Shown: positions 12,877 through 24,020 of the stretch, one piece after another | Layout of the letters: every line of letters starts with the position of its first letter | Numbering within the stretch: the first letter of the stretch is position 1 | Source: Silene latifolia | Taxonomy: Eukaryota; Streptophyta; Magnoliopsida; Caryophyllales; Caryophyllaceae | Assembly: GCF_048544455.1 (NCBI RefSeq) | Contig: NC_133532.1 | Span: 13,580,948-13,644,947 of the forward strand | DNA: 64,000 nt | Direction of reading: 5' to 3' | Translations under genes and position numbers: made by a program | The notes under the pieces: model-generated | Databases searched by the model: none | What the model was told of the DNA's origin: nothing | Seen by the model: only the letters and a program-made list of their open reading frames with translations

Positions 12877-13930
12877 TCAAAATAAAGTTATACTATTAAC
12901 TACTAAAGTTATACATTGTATAAATTGAAGTTACACAAATTTTGGACTAAAGTTATACATCTTGTCTATTAAAGTTATACACTGCGTGCATTAAAGTTAT
13001 ACACACGATATATAAATTTGTCATATTTAAATATTTAAATGTTTAGATCTGACGTTTTTTATTTCAATTATTGTTATTGTATTGTATTTCATTGTTATTT
13101 GGTTTTTTTTAGTTATTTGGTTTTTTTCTTAGACGGGTTTTTTTGGTTAGATCTAGTATTGGCGAGATTCACGATTTTTTCTACTTTATAGTTTTTGTTT
13201 ACAATTTACATTTGTGTTCTTTTTTTTATTTTGAATTTTCAGATCTATATGTGAACACAACTAAAGTTATACTATCTACTACTAAAGTTACACTACTTAC
13301 TACTAAAGTTATACACTTCAAACATTAAAGTTACATAAACTTGGATTATATGACTAAAGTAACTTTAATCTCATCTTCTTAATGTGTTTGTTTTCAATCT
13401 GAATTTATATTCCTAAAGTTATACAATTTTGGACTAAAGTTATACAAATTTGAACTAAAGTTATACAAAAAATGACTGAAGTTATACAAAAAATGATGTT
13501 AATTGGACTATATGACTAAACCTTACACAAATTTGTCAGTGAAGTTATACGATTTTGGACTAAAGTTATACAAAAAATGACTGAAGTTATACAAATATGG
13601 ACTAAAGTTATACAAAAATAGACTAAAGTTATACAAAAATGGACTAAAGTTATACAAAAATGGACTAAAGTTATACAAAAATGGACTAAAGTTATACAAA
13701 TATGGACTAAAGTTATACAAAAAATGGACTAAAGTTATACAAAAAAGGACTAAAGTTATACAAAAATGGACTAAAGTTATACAAATAAGGACTAAAGTTA
13801 TACAAATAAGGACTAAAGTTATACAAAAATGGACTAAAGTTATACAAATAAGGACTAAAGTTATACAAATAAGGACTAAAGTTATACAAAAAATGGACTA
13901 ATGTTATACAAAAATGGACTAAAGTTATAC
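12877..13930 (+). repeat. unit A forward minisatellite (21-bp period)
   Basis: Units share the core AAAGTTATACAAA, spread out and variable to about 13400 and then near-perfect at 21-bp spacing from about 13550. The usual unit continues AATGGACT. Because 21 bp is seven codons without stops, the reverse strand reads as a false repeat protein (LYNFSPF). Confidence 0.9.
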
Positions 13931-14350
13931 GTTTAGTCCATATTTGTATAACTTTAGTCCATATTTGTATAACTTTAGTCCACTTTTGTATAACTTTAGT
14001 CCATATTTGTATAACTTTAGTCCATTTTTGTATAACTTTAGTCCATTTTTGTATAACTTAGTCCTTATTTGTATAACTTTAGTCCATTTTTGTATAACTT
14101 TAGTCTATTTTTGTATAACTTTAGTCCATATTTGTATAACTTTAGTCTGTTTTTGTATAACTTTAGTCCATTTTTGTATAACTTTAGTCCATTTTTGTAT
14201 AACTTTAGTCTTTTTGTATAACTTTTTTGTATAACTTTAGTCCAAAATTGTGTAACTTTAGTCCATAATATTATAATTTTAGTCCTTTTTTGTATAACTT
14301 TAGTCCAAAAATCGTGTAACTTTAATCCATGATAGTATAACTTTTGTCTA
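13931..14350 (-). repeat. unit A inverted minisatellite
   Basis: At 13930/13931 the array flips to the reverse complement (TTTGTATAACTTTAGTCC repeated). About 20 units mirror the preceding array, so RNA or single-stranded DNA across it would form a very long hairpin with almost no loop. Confidence 0.9.
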
Positions 14351-14397
14351 AATGTAATTAAGATTTGAAACTAACACAATGTCATTGTTGTACATAA

Positions 14398-14577
14398 TGT
14401 AAGTTAAAGTTATACATAATGTCAGTGGAGTTATACATAATGTCAGTGAAGTTATACATAATATCAGTGAAGTTATACATAATGTTCATTGAAGTTATAC
14501 ATAATATCGGTGAAGTTGCACACAATATCATTGAAGTTGTACATAATGTAAATTAAAGTTATACATAATGTCAGTGA
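14398..14577 (+). repeat. second, related minisatellite in unit A
   Basis: About eight units of roughly 21 bp with the core GTTATACATAATGTCAGTGA, in forward orientation again. It shares AGTTATACA with the main repeat but has a different second half. Confidence 0.85.
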
Positions 14578-15320
14578 ATAAAGACTAAAGTTTCAAATAT
14601 CTTCTTTTTAGATCTAATAATTTATATAACAAGACGAATTTTAAAGAAACGACATTTGTAAAAATAAAAAAGTATATCACCCAAAAAACGATATTTAAAA
14701 CTCGATTTAAAAAAAAAACGTATAACAAGAAGATATTTGAAAAGAATAAGTAACAACAAAAACCAACAAAAATTTACAAATAAAATAAACCGACCCAAAC
14801 AACAAATTTAACACAAAATCTAAAAAAAAAAAAAAAAAAAAGTGACGAAAATAACCGAGTAAGATGTGCAAAATCTGGATAAAAAAAAAAAAAAACGAGT
14901 TTACCGACGGCGGTGGTGGAGGTGGGTGGCGGTGGGCGGTGGGTGGCGGTGGGGGGTGGGATAGTGGTGGTGGTGGTGGTGGTGAATGAGGAAGAGAGGA
15001 ATGAATGATTTATTTGAGTTTTTTGATTTATTTGGATTTTTTGGGTTTTTTTATTTATTTGGATTTTTGAGTTTTTTTTATTTATTTGGTTTTTTTTTAG
15101 AGTTTGAGAGAAGAGATAAATGAAATGTGTAAGATGAAAGAGAAATGGATGAGTGGAAAACAAATATATAGTAAATTAGTGATTAATTAGAGTGGATTAG
15201 TGAAGTAGGAGAGAGATGGTGAGATTAGCTAATAAACACACTTTTTTGGGGTTGATCTTGGCCATCCATTTTCACCATCCAATGGCCCTTAATAGAACTT
15301 ATGGACTCAAATATATATTT

Positions 15321-15344
15321 GGCCTTAGTTGATCAACTAAGGCC
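15321..15344. repeat. 24-bp perfect palindrome at the junction of units A and B
   Basis: The sequence from 15321 (GGCCTTAGTTGA) to 15344 (TCAACTAAGGCC) equals its own reverse complement. It is the symmetry centre of arms that extend several hundred bp on each side. Confidence 0.95.
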
Positions 15345-16013
15345 AACATTTATATCGAGTCCATAAGTTCTATTATGAGCCATTGGATGGAGGGAGATGG
15401 AGGGATGAGATCAACCCCAAAAAAGTGTGTTTATAAGCTAATCTCACCATCTCTCTCCTCCTTCACTAATCCACTCTAATTAATCACTAATTTACTATAT
15501 ATTTGTTTTCCACTCATCCATTTCTCTTTCATCTTACACATTTCATTTCTCTTTTCTCTCAAACTCTAAAAAAAACCCAAATAAATAAAAAAACCCAAAA
15601 ATCCAAATAAATAAAAAACCCAAAAAATCCAAATAAATCAAAAAACTCAAATAAATCATTCATTCCTCTCATTCAACACCACCCACCACCACCCCACCCG
15701 ACACCAAATAACCACCCACCACCCCCGCCGCCGCCACCCCACCGCCGCTGACTCTTTTTTTTTTTTTTTCAACTCGGTTTTTTTTTTTTTTTTTTTCGTT
15801 TTGTGTTAATTTGTATGTTTTGAGTTGTTTTTTCCATTCATCATTTTTTTGTCTTTTATTTTATTTTAGTTGTCTTTTATTTTGTTAGTTCTCATTTTTT
15901 ATTCATTTTCTTAAATCTCTTCTTGTTATACGTTTTTTAAATCTCGTTTTTTTTAAGATTTCGTGTTTTAAATCTCGTTTTTTTTTGTGAGATACTTTTT
16001 TTTCATCTAAGAC

Positions 16014-16724
16014 AAAAATGGCCTAAATTTATACAAAAATGAACCAAAGTTATACAAAAATAGACCAAAGTTATACAAAAAAAGACTAGAGTTATACAAA
16101 AATTGGACTAAAGTTATACAAAAAATTGGACTAAAGTTATACAAAAATGAACCAAAGTTATACAAAAATGAACCAAAATTATACAAATATGAACTAAAGT
16201 AATACAAAAATGGACTAAAGTTATACAAATATGGATTAAAGTTATACAAATATGGGCTAAAGTTATACAAATAAGGACCAAAGTTATACAAAAATGAACC
16301 AAAGTTATACAAAAATGAACCAAAGTTATACAAAAATGAACCAAAGTTATACAAAAATGAACCAAAGTTATACAAAAATGAACCAAAGTTATACAAAAAT
16401 GAACCAAAGTTATACAAAAATGAACCAAAGTTATACAGAAATGGACTAAAGTTATACAAATATGGATTAAAGTTATACAAATATGGGCTAAAGTTATACA
16501 AATAATGACTAAAGTTATACAAGCATGAACCAAAGTTATACAAAAATAGACCAAAGTTATACAAAAAAAGACTAAAGTTATACAAAAATTGGACTAAAGT
16601 TATACAAAAAATTGGACTAAAGTTATACAAAAATGAACCAAAGTTATACAAAAATGAACCAAAGTTATACAAAAATGAACTAAAGTTATACAAATATGGA
16701 TTAAAGTTATACAAATATGGACTA
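16014..16724 (+). repeat. unit B forward minisatellite (21-bp period)
   Basis: Over thirty units with core AAAGTTATACAAAAATGA. The usual lead-in is ACC rather than the ACT of unit A. A block of units (about 16190-16275) recurs at about 16430-16510, so the array has grown by higher-order duplication. Confidence 0.9.
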
Positions 16725-17078
16725 ACTTTAGTCCATTTTTGTATAACTTTGGTTCATTTTTGTATAACTTTGGTTCATTTTTGTATAGCTTTAGTCCAAT
16801 TTTTGTATAACTTTAGTCCAATTTTTTGTATAACTTTAGTCCATTTTTTGTATAACTTTGGTGCATTTTTGTATAACTCTGGTCTATTTTTGTATAACTT
16901 TGGTTCATTTTTGTATAACTTTGGTTCATTTTTGTATAACTTTAGTCCAATTTTTTGTATAACTTTAGTCCATTTTTGTATAACTTTGGTTCATTTTTGT
17001 ATAACTTTGGTTCATTTTTGTATAACTTTAGTCCATTGTTGTATGACTTTAGTCCAATCTTTGTATAACTTTAGTCTT
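16725..17078 (-). repeat. unit B inverted minisatellite
   Basis: The array flips at about 16725 to TTTGTATAACTTTGGTTCA-type units and continues to 17078, about half the length of the forward array it faces. Confidence 0.9.
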
Positions 17079-18199
17079 TTTTCGAACGGATGTTGGGTGA
17101 ACATATTACGCTATGTCATTAACTCGGGATGTCGACTAATTCCTATCTGCTGACCAAAAAGTAGGAGACGAGTGTATCCCAAATTTGGGTTGTTTACTCT
17201 AATTAATGATACATGTAGGACCATTATTCAAAGGCAAAAAAAAAAAATGAAAAAAAAGAACGAAAAAAAGGAGAAAAGAAGAGCAGGAGGGAGAATAACA
17301 CCCACAGAAAAATAACACCACCACACCACCTTCTTCCTTTTTCCTTTCTCGCACAACCACCGCCACCCCCACCATAACCACCATGACTGACCCACTCACC
17401 TCACCTTTCTCCCCAAACCGCAACAACCACCACCACCACGAGCAACAACAACGGCCGACGAGCAATGGAGGAAAGGCGGGATTTTCAAATTTTGAATTTT
17501 GAAACTACGCGGGCGCTTTTTTGTTTAGATCTGAAGAAAAAAAAGGACGAAGTTGGCAGAGGGTTGTTGCGGTGTTGTTGTTGGCAGGTGTGGGCGGGTG
17601 TGGTGGTGGTAAGGAGGGTTGTTGGTGTTGTTGTTGTTGTTGTTGTCGTGGAGTTGTTGCGGTGGTAGAGGGAGGAGGGAGTCGTGGAGTTGTTGTTGTT
17701 GTCGTGGTGTTGTTGTTGCTGGTTGTTGTTGTTGGTTCGCTGGTGGTGGCGGTTCAATGGAGGGAGACGAAGGATCTGGTGGTGTTGGGTGGTGTTGGTT
17801 CTCGGTGGTGGTGGTGGGTCTGGTGAGGTGGAGGTGGCGGCATGGTGGTGTACGGCGGCCGAGAAGGAAGGAGGGAAAGGGATGCAGTGACGGGATGGTG
17901 TCGGGATGAGGGTGGTTTTTTTATTTGTTGGGAATTTTAGGGAAAATGGGTTTTTTGTTTTGGGTTTTTTTGTTGGGAATTTCAGAGAAAATGGTATTTA
18001 GTGAGAGGGTGAAAGGGTGGGATAATGAGAGGAGAGATTAGGAGAGGGTAAAGTTTAAGGAGTTGGAATGATTAAGGGAGGTAATTAGAGGAGATTAATT
18101 TGTGACCTTTCATTTAGATGCAATCTCATCCCTCCATCCCTTCCATCCAAGGGTTCTTATAAGGACTTAGGGCCTTATATGGTATCAAGGCCTTATAAG

Positions 18200-18201
<2 letters not shown>

Positions 18202-18295
<94 letters not shown>
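18202..18295 (+). repeat. (TC)n(TA)n microsatellite, right end of the foldback pair
   Basis: TC units at 18202-18234 run into about 30 AT units to 18295, the mirror image of the tract at 11661-11748. Confidence 0.95.
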
Positions 18296-18298
<3 letters not shown>

Positions 18299-18556
18299 GA
18301 TTATGTATTGTTTTGCTCAATATAGATAAGATAAAAATCTACTTGACCAATTGAAATGTAGGAAAATCTAATTATAAAATTATATTTATTAAAAAAATCT
18401 GTGTAATAAAAAAAAACAATTAGGCTTGTAAAAAAAGATTTATAAATAGCTTGTTATCTTGTATGCTAGTCACATATATTTCTCAACTTAAACTTATATT
18501 ATAATTCTCAACTACAAAAAACACATTATAAATCTTTTTATAATTATTTGTTACTT

Positions 18557-19664
18557 ATGGATCCAAATCAAAATATTGATATGAATTCCTTTCTGCATAT
18601 GTATAATGATCCTCGTTTTCAATATCTGTTATCCCAACAAACCCAAAATCAAGGTACTCCTCAAAATTTCCCAAATACTCAAGATCCAAATAGATCTTCT
18701 ATGAACACATCTTTTACGAGGACTTTGCAAATGCAAAGTTCCCAATTTTCTCAACCAGTTACGAATGAAACTCCTATAACTCCAATTAGTGTTGGGTCAA
18801 ACTCGAACACCATACATGAAAATTTAACCTTTCAAGGGTTAGAAAATATTAATATTAGTGACCCTATTACTCCAACACAACACGTAGAAGAGCAGTATCT
18901 TGGACGATAAAAGACGAGTGTCTCCTTGCTGTTTCTTTTTAAATATTAGTAAGGATAAAATTGTTGGTAATGCGCAAAAAGGAGTCGATTATTGGAACAG
19001 AATAGCAACATTTTATAATGAAAATAAAAGGGATGAACAAGCAGAGAGAGGGGGAAACCAATGTAAGCAACATTGGCACCCAATTAATCAAGCGGTTAGT
19101 AAATTTAAAGGTTGTTATGCTAAATATGCTGATAGGAGTGGATTTAATGAGTCCATGAAGCTCGCAGAAGCCAATTCATTGTATGAGGAAATGTATGGAA
19201 ATACATTTAATTTCATGCATGTATGAGATTTGGTGGGTAAGGAAGAAAAATGGAGTGAGGAAAATAGGAAAAATAAGGAAATAAGTGGTCACTCATCTAT
19301 GAGAAACAAGACATCTGTAAGCGGGGAGTATACATCTTCCGGTGGAGATGTTAGTGTCACAGAAGAGCGTAGCGAGATACGTCATACAGGGAGGGATGCA
19401 GCAAAGAAAGCACAAGCTAGAAAGGGGAAAGGGAAAATGAGCGAAAATGATTATAGCGGGACTATGTCAATGGCAAAAAATATAGAGGAAACACGAGCAA
19501 TGTCCGCAAGTCGTTTGGCAGATATAAAAGAACAAGAGATAGAAGAAAGACTCATATGTGCTGATGTTAGTAGAATGACACCCCTTCAAAGGAAACTTCA
19601 TCAAAAGAAATTGGAGGAAATTGCTGCAAAACGCGGAATTAATATTGATGATTTCTTAGAATAA
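18557..19664 (+). pseudogene. Harbinger ORF1, Myb/SANT-like DNA-binding protein, disrupted
   Basis: The reading starts at ATG 18557 (MDPNQNIDMNSFL), is Q/N/T-rich, and reaches a stop at 18908-18910. The conserved domain continues in shifted frames: WTIKDECLLAVSF, then NISKDKIVGNAQKGVDYWNR and CKQHWHPINQAVSKFKGCYA. This is the Myb/SANT (trihelix-like) domain of plant PIF/Harbinger ORF1 proteins, often mislabelled glutathione S-transferase T3-like. A second defect is a TGA at 19224-19226 where Trp is expected (HV-stop-DLVGKEEKW). After it the same frame runs to a stop at 19662-19664 with a charged, probably coiled-coil end. In this family ORF1 helps the transposase bind the ends. It lies about 470 bp upstream of the transposase, on the same strand. 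Confidence 0.8.
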
Positions 19665-20134
19665 CTTTAAGAATTAAGTTATTATTAATTATGTATTGTA
19701 TTATTATGTTGCTTGAGTTTATTATATCATTATGTAATGTCTAATTATGTTAAATATGCTTTTATTAATTATGTATTGTATAATTATGTCAAGTGTATTA
19801 AATAATTATGTAATATATAATTATGTTATGTGTTGTCATTTCAAGTCTTATCTTTTTTACTTTTTTTTTCAATGTGCTATTCTGAATTGTTACAGTGATC
19901 ATGTGCTATTCTGATTTTTTGCAGTATACCATGTGCTACTCTCAATTATCATGTCTTGTCATATCACCTTTTCTATTGCATTATTATACAAAATGACAAA
20001 ACATTTCAATTATTTTGCAAAAAGAAATTCAATCAAACTTCTTTAAATTCTGAAACAGATGTTTCAAATTTCTCATCCCATTTTCTCCCTTTCTCTCATA
20101 AATTTATCAAACTTAAATCAATTAAATCAAAATT

Positions 20135-21433
20135 ATGTCGGATAATATTTCCATTGACGACATCTATAATGAGACGTTAAATTCATATGTGGAACCTAAT
20201 GACACTATGAATATAGTATCAAATATAATGAGTGATATAGAGGAAGCAACATCATCCTCTAACAATAAAAGTAGAAAGAAAAGGTGTTATATAGAAAGAG
20301 GGCGTGAAGAAGGTCATGCTCGTATATGGAATGATTATTTCTCAAATGATCCTATTTATACAAATAATCAATTTCGTAGGAGGTTTAGGATGCGTAAGGA
20401 GTTATTTCTTCGTATCGTAAATACTTTTGAAAATCATGACTCTTATTTTGGAAACGATGTTGATGGCATTGGTAGAAATAAAATATCTTCAATTCAAAAA
20501 TGCACGGCTGTCATTCGTATGCTTGCTTATGGGATGGCAGGTGATGCTGTGGATGACTATGTACGCATGGCAGGAAATACTGCAATCCAATCTTTGAAAA
20601 AATTTAATGAATGCGTAATTGATGTATTTGGAGGTCAATATTTGAGAAAGCCTACAAGAGATGACATCGATAGATTACTTCAGGTTGGAGAACATCGCGG
20701 CTTTCCCGGTATGCTTGGTAGTATTGACTGCATGCATTGGCGATGGGAAAAATGTCCAACAGCTTGGCAGGGCATGTTCACTTCGGCACACCAAGGTAAG
20801 CCGACTATGATTCTTGAAGCTGTCGCCTCGTATGATTTATGGATTTGGCATGCGTATTTTGGAATTGCAGGTTCAAACAATGATATAAATGTATTAGATC
20901 GTTCTCCGATTTTTGATGAATTTCTCGAGGGTCGAGGTCCAAATGTCCAATTTACAATAAATGGGTCTCAATACAATATGGGATATTATCTTGCGGATGA
21001 TATCTATCCAGAGTGGCCTGTATTTGTAAAAACAAGCCCACGAGCGCACATGTTATCCGAGAAAAGACAGTTATTTGCGAAACATCAAGAAAGTGCGAGA
21101 AAAGATGTTGAAAGAGCTTTTGGGGTGTTATAAAAAAGGTTCGCAATTGTTGCTAACCCAACACGTTTCTGGGATAGAAACGAAGTTGGAGATATAATTA
21201 AAACATGTATTATATTACACAATATGATAATCGAAGATGAGCGAGATGAAAATGATCTTTCCAGTGATTTTCAGTATGACGTCGCTCAAAATCAAGAAAA
21301 CGATCCTGAAATTATAAATGGTATTCTTCCCAATTATTACTCTCATCGTGAACAGTACTTTGAAAATCATCGTCGAATTCGTAATCAAGCCCATCATCAT
21401 CAACTTCAAGCTGACTTGGTTGAACACATATGA
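20135..21433 (+). pseudogene. PIF/Harbinger DDE transposase, one nonsense codon
   Basis: ATG 20135 opens a 332-codon frame ended by TAA at 21131-21133. The same frame then continues without interruption to 21433, ending HHHQLQADLVEHI. The TAA sits where the related fragment at 41373-41723 has Gln (GVLQARFAIV), so one codon change separates this copy from an open frame of about 432 residues. All three DDE residues are visible: LGSIDCMHWRWEKCP, AGSNNDINVLDRSP and KDVERAFGVL. An N-terminal helical region (RRRFRMRKELFLRIV) is typical of the family. The enzyme would cut the element at its TIRs and insert at TWA. The long downstream open frame suggests the stop is recent. Confidence 0.9.
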
Positions 21434-21856
21434 CATCGTTCAGGGGATATTTAGTTATTTTATCTCGTATTTCTATTTATTTTGTTCATTTTTATATTAT
21501 GTGTTTATGTAATTTTCTTTCGTATTTTGGAATTTAGTTTGTAATATAATTTCTGTTATTTATATATCGGTGGTAAAAAAAATATGTCAAAAGGTTTATT
21601 TAATGTTTGATTTATTTAAGTGAAAAATATGTCATCAAAAAATAAGTGAAGATATTGATGTAATGAAATATAAATGTAAAATAAGTTGAGTGGAAAGTTG
21701 AGGTGGCAAAGTCTGAAATGAGTATGAGGATAAAGTGTATATTTTAAGTGCGTCTGAGAGTGTCTGAGTCTGAGCCTGAAAAATAAAAAGTTAGTGGAAA
21801 GCTGAGGTGGCAGAGTCTGAAGTCTGAAGATGAGTCTGTGGATAAACTTAGTCTAA

Positions 21857-22690
21857 GTGATCAGTTTTAAAGGCAATCCATCATACATATTTGCCTATCA
21901 AGACAACATTCTACATCTTGCAATTCACAAGGCCCAAGCCCGCCCCAAAAATAATTACTACAGTTTTAGAGGCAAATGCTCTTCCAAACAACTGAAGTGC
22001 CTTACTATACTCCTCAAACCCGACCTAAAGATAGTTATTACAAATGCTCATAGTTATTTTGATGACGGTCATTGGGATTATGAAAATCCTTTCCCATTAT
22101 GTATGTAGCTTGATGAGAATAAATTAAATTAGGACCAAATGTCTTGCATAACTCAAGTTTCTAGGTCTCCATCCCTTAGTTGTGTTAACCATGTTCTCAA
22201 CATGCTTAGAGCAATTTTCAATAGGCAATAGCCATTTTCTTTTAAGTAACAAGAATCCCTAGTACATTACCGGTGAAAGCCATGCTCCGTAGTCCGAACA
22301 TGTGATCACATTTTGAACAACATCCTAAATCAATATTGAAATATATATTAGTTTTATATTTATTTATAAAACGTACAACACATTTATAAAATAAAAATAA
22401 AAAAATAAGGCTACAGGTTTTGGTTGTCGTGAGATGATTATCGAAAGCAATCTTATCAGTTTTTGGTGCGTAGAAGCAGACAAAATTAGAGAGAAATAAT
22501 TTTTTAAGTTTATGATAGTTTCTCATTATCTAATGTTCGTGACCGCATACCTTGTTTTTTTTTGTTAGTAGAATGTTGAGTAAGATATCGCAAACTTTGA
22601 TTCGTTTTAGTCCTCGGTGCTTAGGTATGAGGTATTGACCTGATGCTCTACCCATTATTCAATGTGATTAGATTAAAATATATATATATA
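21857..22690. other. AT-rich intergenic DNA
   Basis: No gene-like frame, clear repeat or element end was seen between the Harbinger element and the next MITE. Confidence 0.6.
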
Positions 22691-22692
22691 TA

Positions 22693-22945
22693 CTTCATCC
22701 ATTCAACTCCATGCTACCACTCTACTTTATCACGTTTGCCAACACATGCTTTACGTGATAAATATCGTTAGCTACGTATTTGCAAAAATTATAAAATATA
22801 TTTTAATGTACTTGTAAAGACAAATCAAATAAGATCTCACGTGAATATATTTTCACTTATTTATTGAGAGAAAATTGAAATTAAATGTTTATTTGTGAAT
22901 AGTGTAGAAAATTGAAAGTGGTAGAGTGGAGTTGAATAAAGGAAG
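22693..22945. mobile_element. Stowaway-like MITE, 253 bp
   Basis: The ends CTTCATCCATTCAACTCCAT and, read from the right, CTTCCTTTATTCAACTCCAC are inverted repeats that continue as CTACCACT on both sides. Both ends are flanked by TA (22691-22692 and 22946-22947), the target duplication of Tc1/mariner-type Stowaway elements. No coding capacity. Confidence 0.75.
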
Positions 22946-23002
22946 TATTAGAATCATACTGTACCAAATTTTAGTTGAATTTCACTTTGACCCAAAGTCT
23001 AT

Positions 23003-23255
23003 CAAAAATTCTTGTTTCAGACGGACACTTTTGGTCTTATTTGTCAGACGGATAAAATGTTGTCATTTTTTAAGAAAATGTAACCAATTAATTCACAAAA
23101 TGTTATGACTAGAGGTGTCATTTTTTTACCCTGAAAATGATGTGAACAATAATGGTAACATGTTATCAAAAAATAACAACATTTTATTATAAAATGATGA
23201 CATGTTACCCGTCTTATTTCAGACCAAAAGCAATGGTCTTAAGAAAAACGGACTG
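23003..23255. mobile_element. MULE-type MITE, 253 bp, 9-bp TSD
   Basis: It is flanked by AAAGTCTAT on both sides (22994-23002 and 23256-23264), the 9-bp duplication of Mutator-like elements. The inverted arms are diverged but keep equal spacing to the shared blocks CTTTTGGTCT and AGACGG. The interior is AT-rich and noncoding. Confidence 0.65.
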
Positions 23256-23264
23256 AAAGTCTAT

Positions 23265-23755
23265 GTATATGCCATTAAATTTCAACCAACTTGAATACAC
23301 TAGTACAATTCCGAAACTAATTTTAAAAATCAACTAAACTAATCACACCAAATTAGTCTTTCACCGAAAGTAATTGATGTTAATCAAAAGCTCTAATACA
23401 AGTTCTCTACTGATTTACACAACTCGAAAAGATTCATAAGTGGAATATGAGAATTGACAAAGAAAAATACGCAAACCGATCAGCAAAAAATACACACATA
23501 CACATCATCCTATACACTTTATATTCAAGCATATCAATTCTATATTTATGCTTGCTAATATTATTGACAATTCTTACTCAAACCCACACTATTTTTAGTC
23601 AATTTCAATTATCACTACCACTAATACTAAAAATTTAAATAAGGAGTTAAGAAAGCAAAATAAAATTCTCTTTATTATATTATATATACTAAATTTATTT
23701 AGAATTACTATAAACATATATAATATGAACTTTTTATTAGACAAACTCTTCCAAA

Positions 23756-23757
<2 letters not shown>
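23265..23757. other. AT-rich DNA upstream of the TOC159-type gene
   Basis: No gene or element end seen. It is distal promoter space for the downstream gene at most. Confidence 0.55.
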
Positions 23758-23801
<44 letters not shown>

Positions 23802-23812
23802 TAATAATAAAA
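23758..23812 (+). repeat. (TAA)n microsatellite
   Basis: About 13 uninterrupted TAA/ATA units followed by a few imperfect ones, some 210 bp upstream of the TOC159-type start codon. Confidence 0.95.
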
Positions 23813-24020
23813 TTAGACGGAAGGCCCAAAGTTGAAGTTACTTAATCCCACCTTATCATTTCTTTATCCCTCTTTCAATCTTCAACACTTTCATAAAAAC
23901 TTCATTCATTTATTATCCTTTCTTCGTTCATTACTCTATTCTCTTATCTCAATTAAAACCCCTTAAACCCTAATTTCCCCAATCAATTTGATTGAGGGAA
24001 TTCCCAATTTTGATAAGCTA

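Larger units (their letters stand above)
11661..18295. mobile_element. pair of head-to-head foldback units with minisatellite arms
   Basis: The region is a nested inverted structure. The outer ends mirror each other: (TA)n(GA)n then TCATAAGGCC, TAAGTCCTTATAAGGA and GGATGGAAGGGATGGAGGGA on the left, and the reverse complement of the same order on the right (17930-18295). The centre is a perfect palindrome at 15321-15344 with long arms (about 14760-15332 against 15333-15770) sharing GTTGATC, GAGTCCATAAGTTCTAT and GATTAGAGTGGATTAGTGAA. Each half (A, 11661-15332; B, 15333-18295) also folds on itself: CT-rich arm, CCACC-rich block, T-rich block, forward minisatellite, inverted minisatellite, A-rich block, GGTGG-rich block, GA-rich arm. 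No transposase is present. I do not recognise the family. It sits inside the Harbinger element, so it arrived later. Confidence 0.75.
11295..21853 (+). mobile_element. PIF/Harbinger transposon, split by a 6.6-kb foldback insertion
   Basis: The left end is GGCTGAGTTTAAC (11295) and the right end read on the minus strand is GACTAAGTTTATC (ending 21853), matching at 10 of 13 positions. Both ends are flanked by TAA (11292-11294 and 21854-21856), the 3-bp duplication of PIF/Harbinger. Subterminal DNA on both sides is rich in GAGTCTGA-like motifs. The right part carries a Myb/SANT-like ORF1 (18557-19664) and a DDE transposase (20135-21433). Without the insertion at 11661-18295 the element is about 3.9 kb, a normal size for the family. 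Both ORFs carry disabling changes, so this copy is probably not autonomous now. Confidence 0.8.

Noticed and set aside
13550..14345. CRISPR-like array
   Set aside because: The repeats are contiguous 21-bp units without unique spacers, flip orientation, and lie in plant DNA.
16007..16714. 235-codon repeat protein (LYNFGSF repeats) and similar frames at 13523-13720, 13944-14234 and 16749-17153
   Set aside because: These are 21-bp minisatellite arrays. A 21-bp period without stops keeps several frames open by arithmetic, and the frames are open on both strands.
17465..17909. Gly/Val/Cys-rich frames around 17500-17900
   Set aside because: They come from GTTGTTGTT and GGTGG simple sequence in the foldback arm, with several overlapping frames and no conserved domain.
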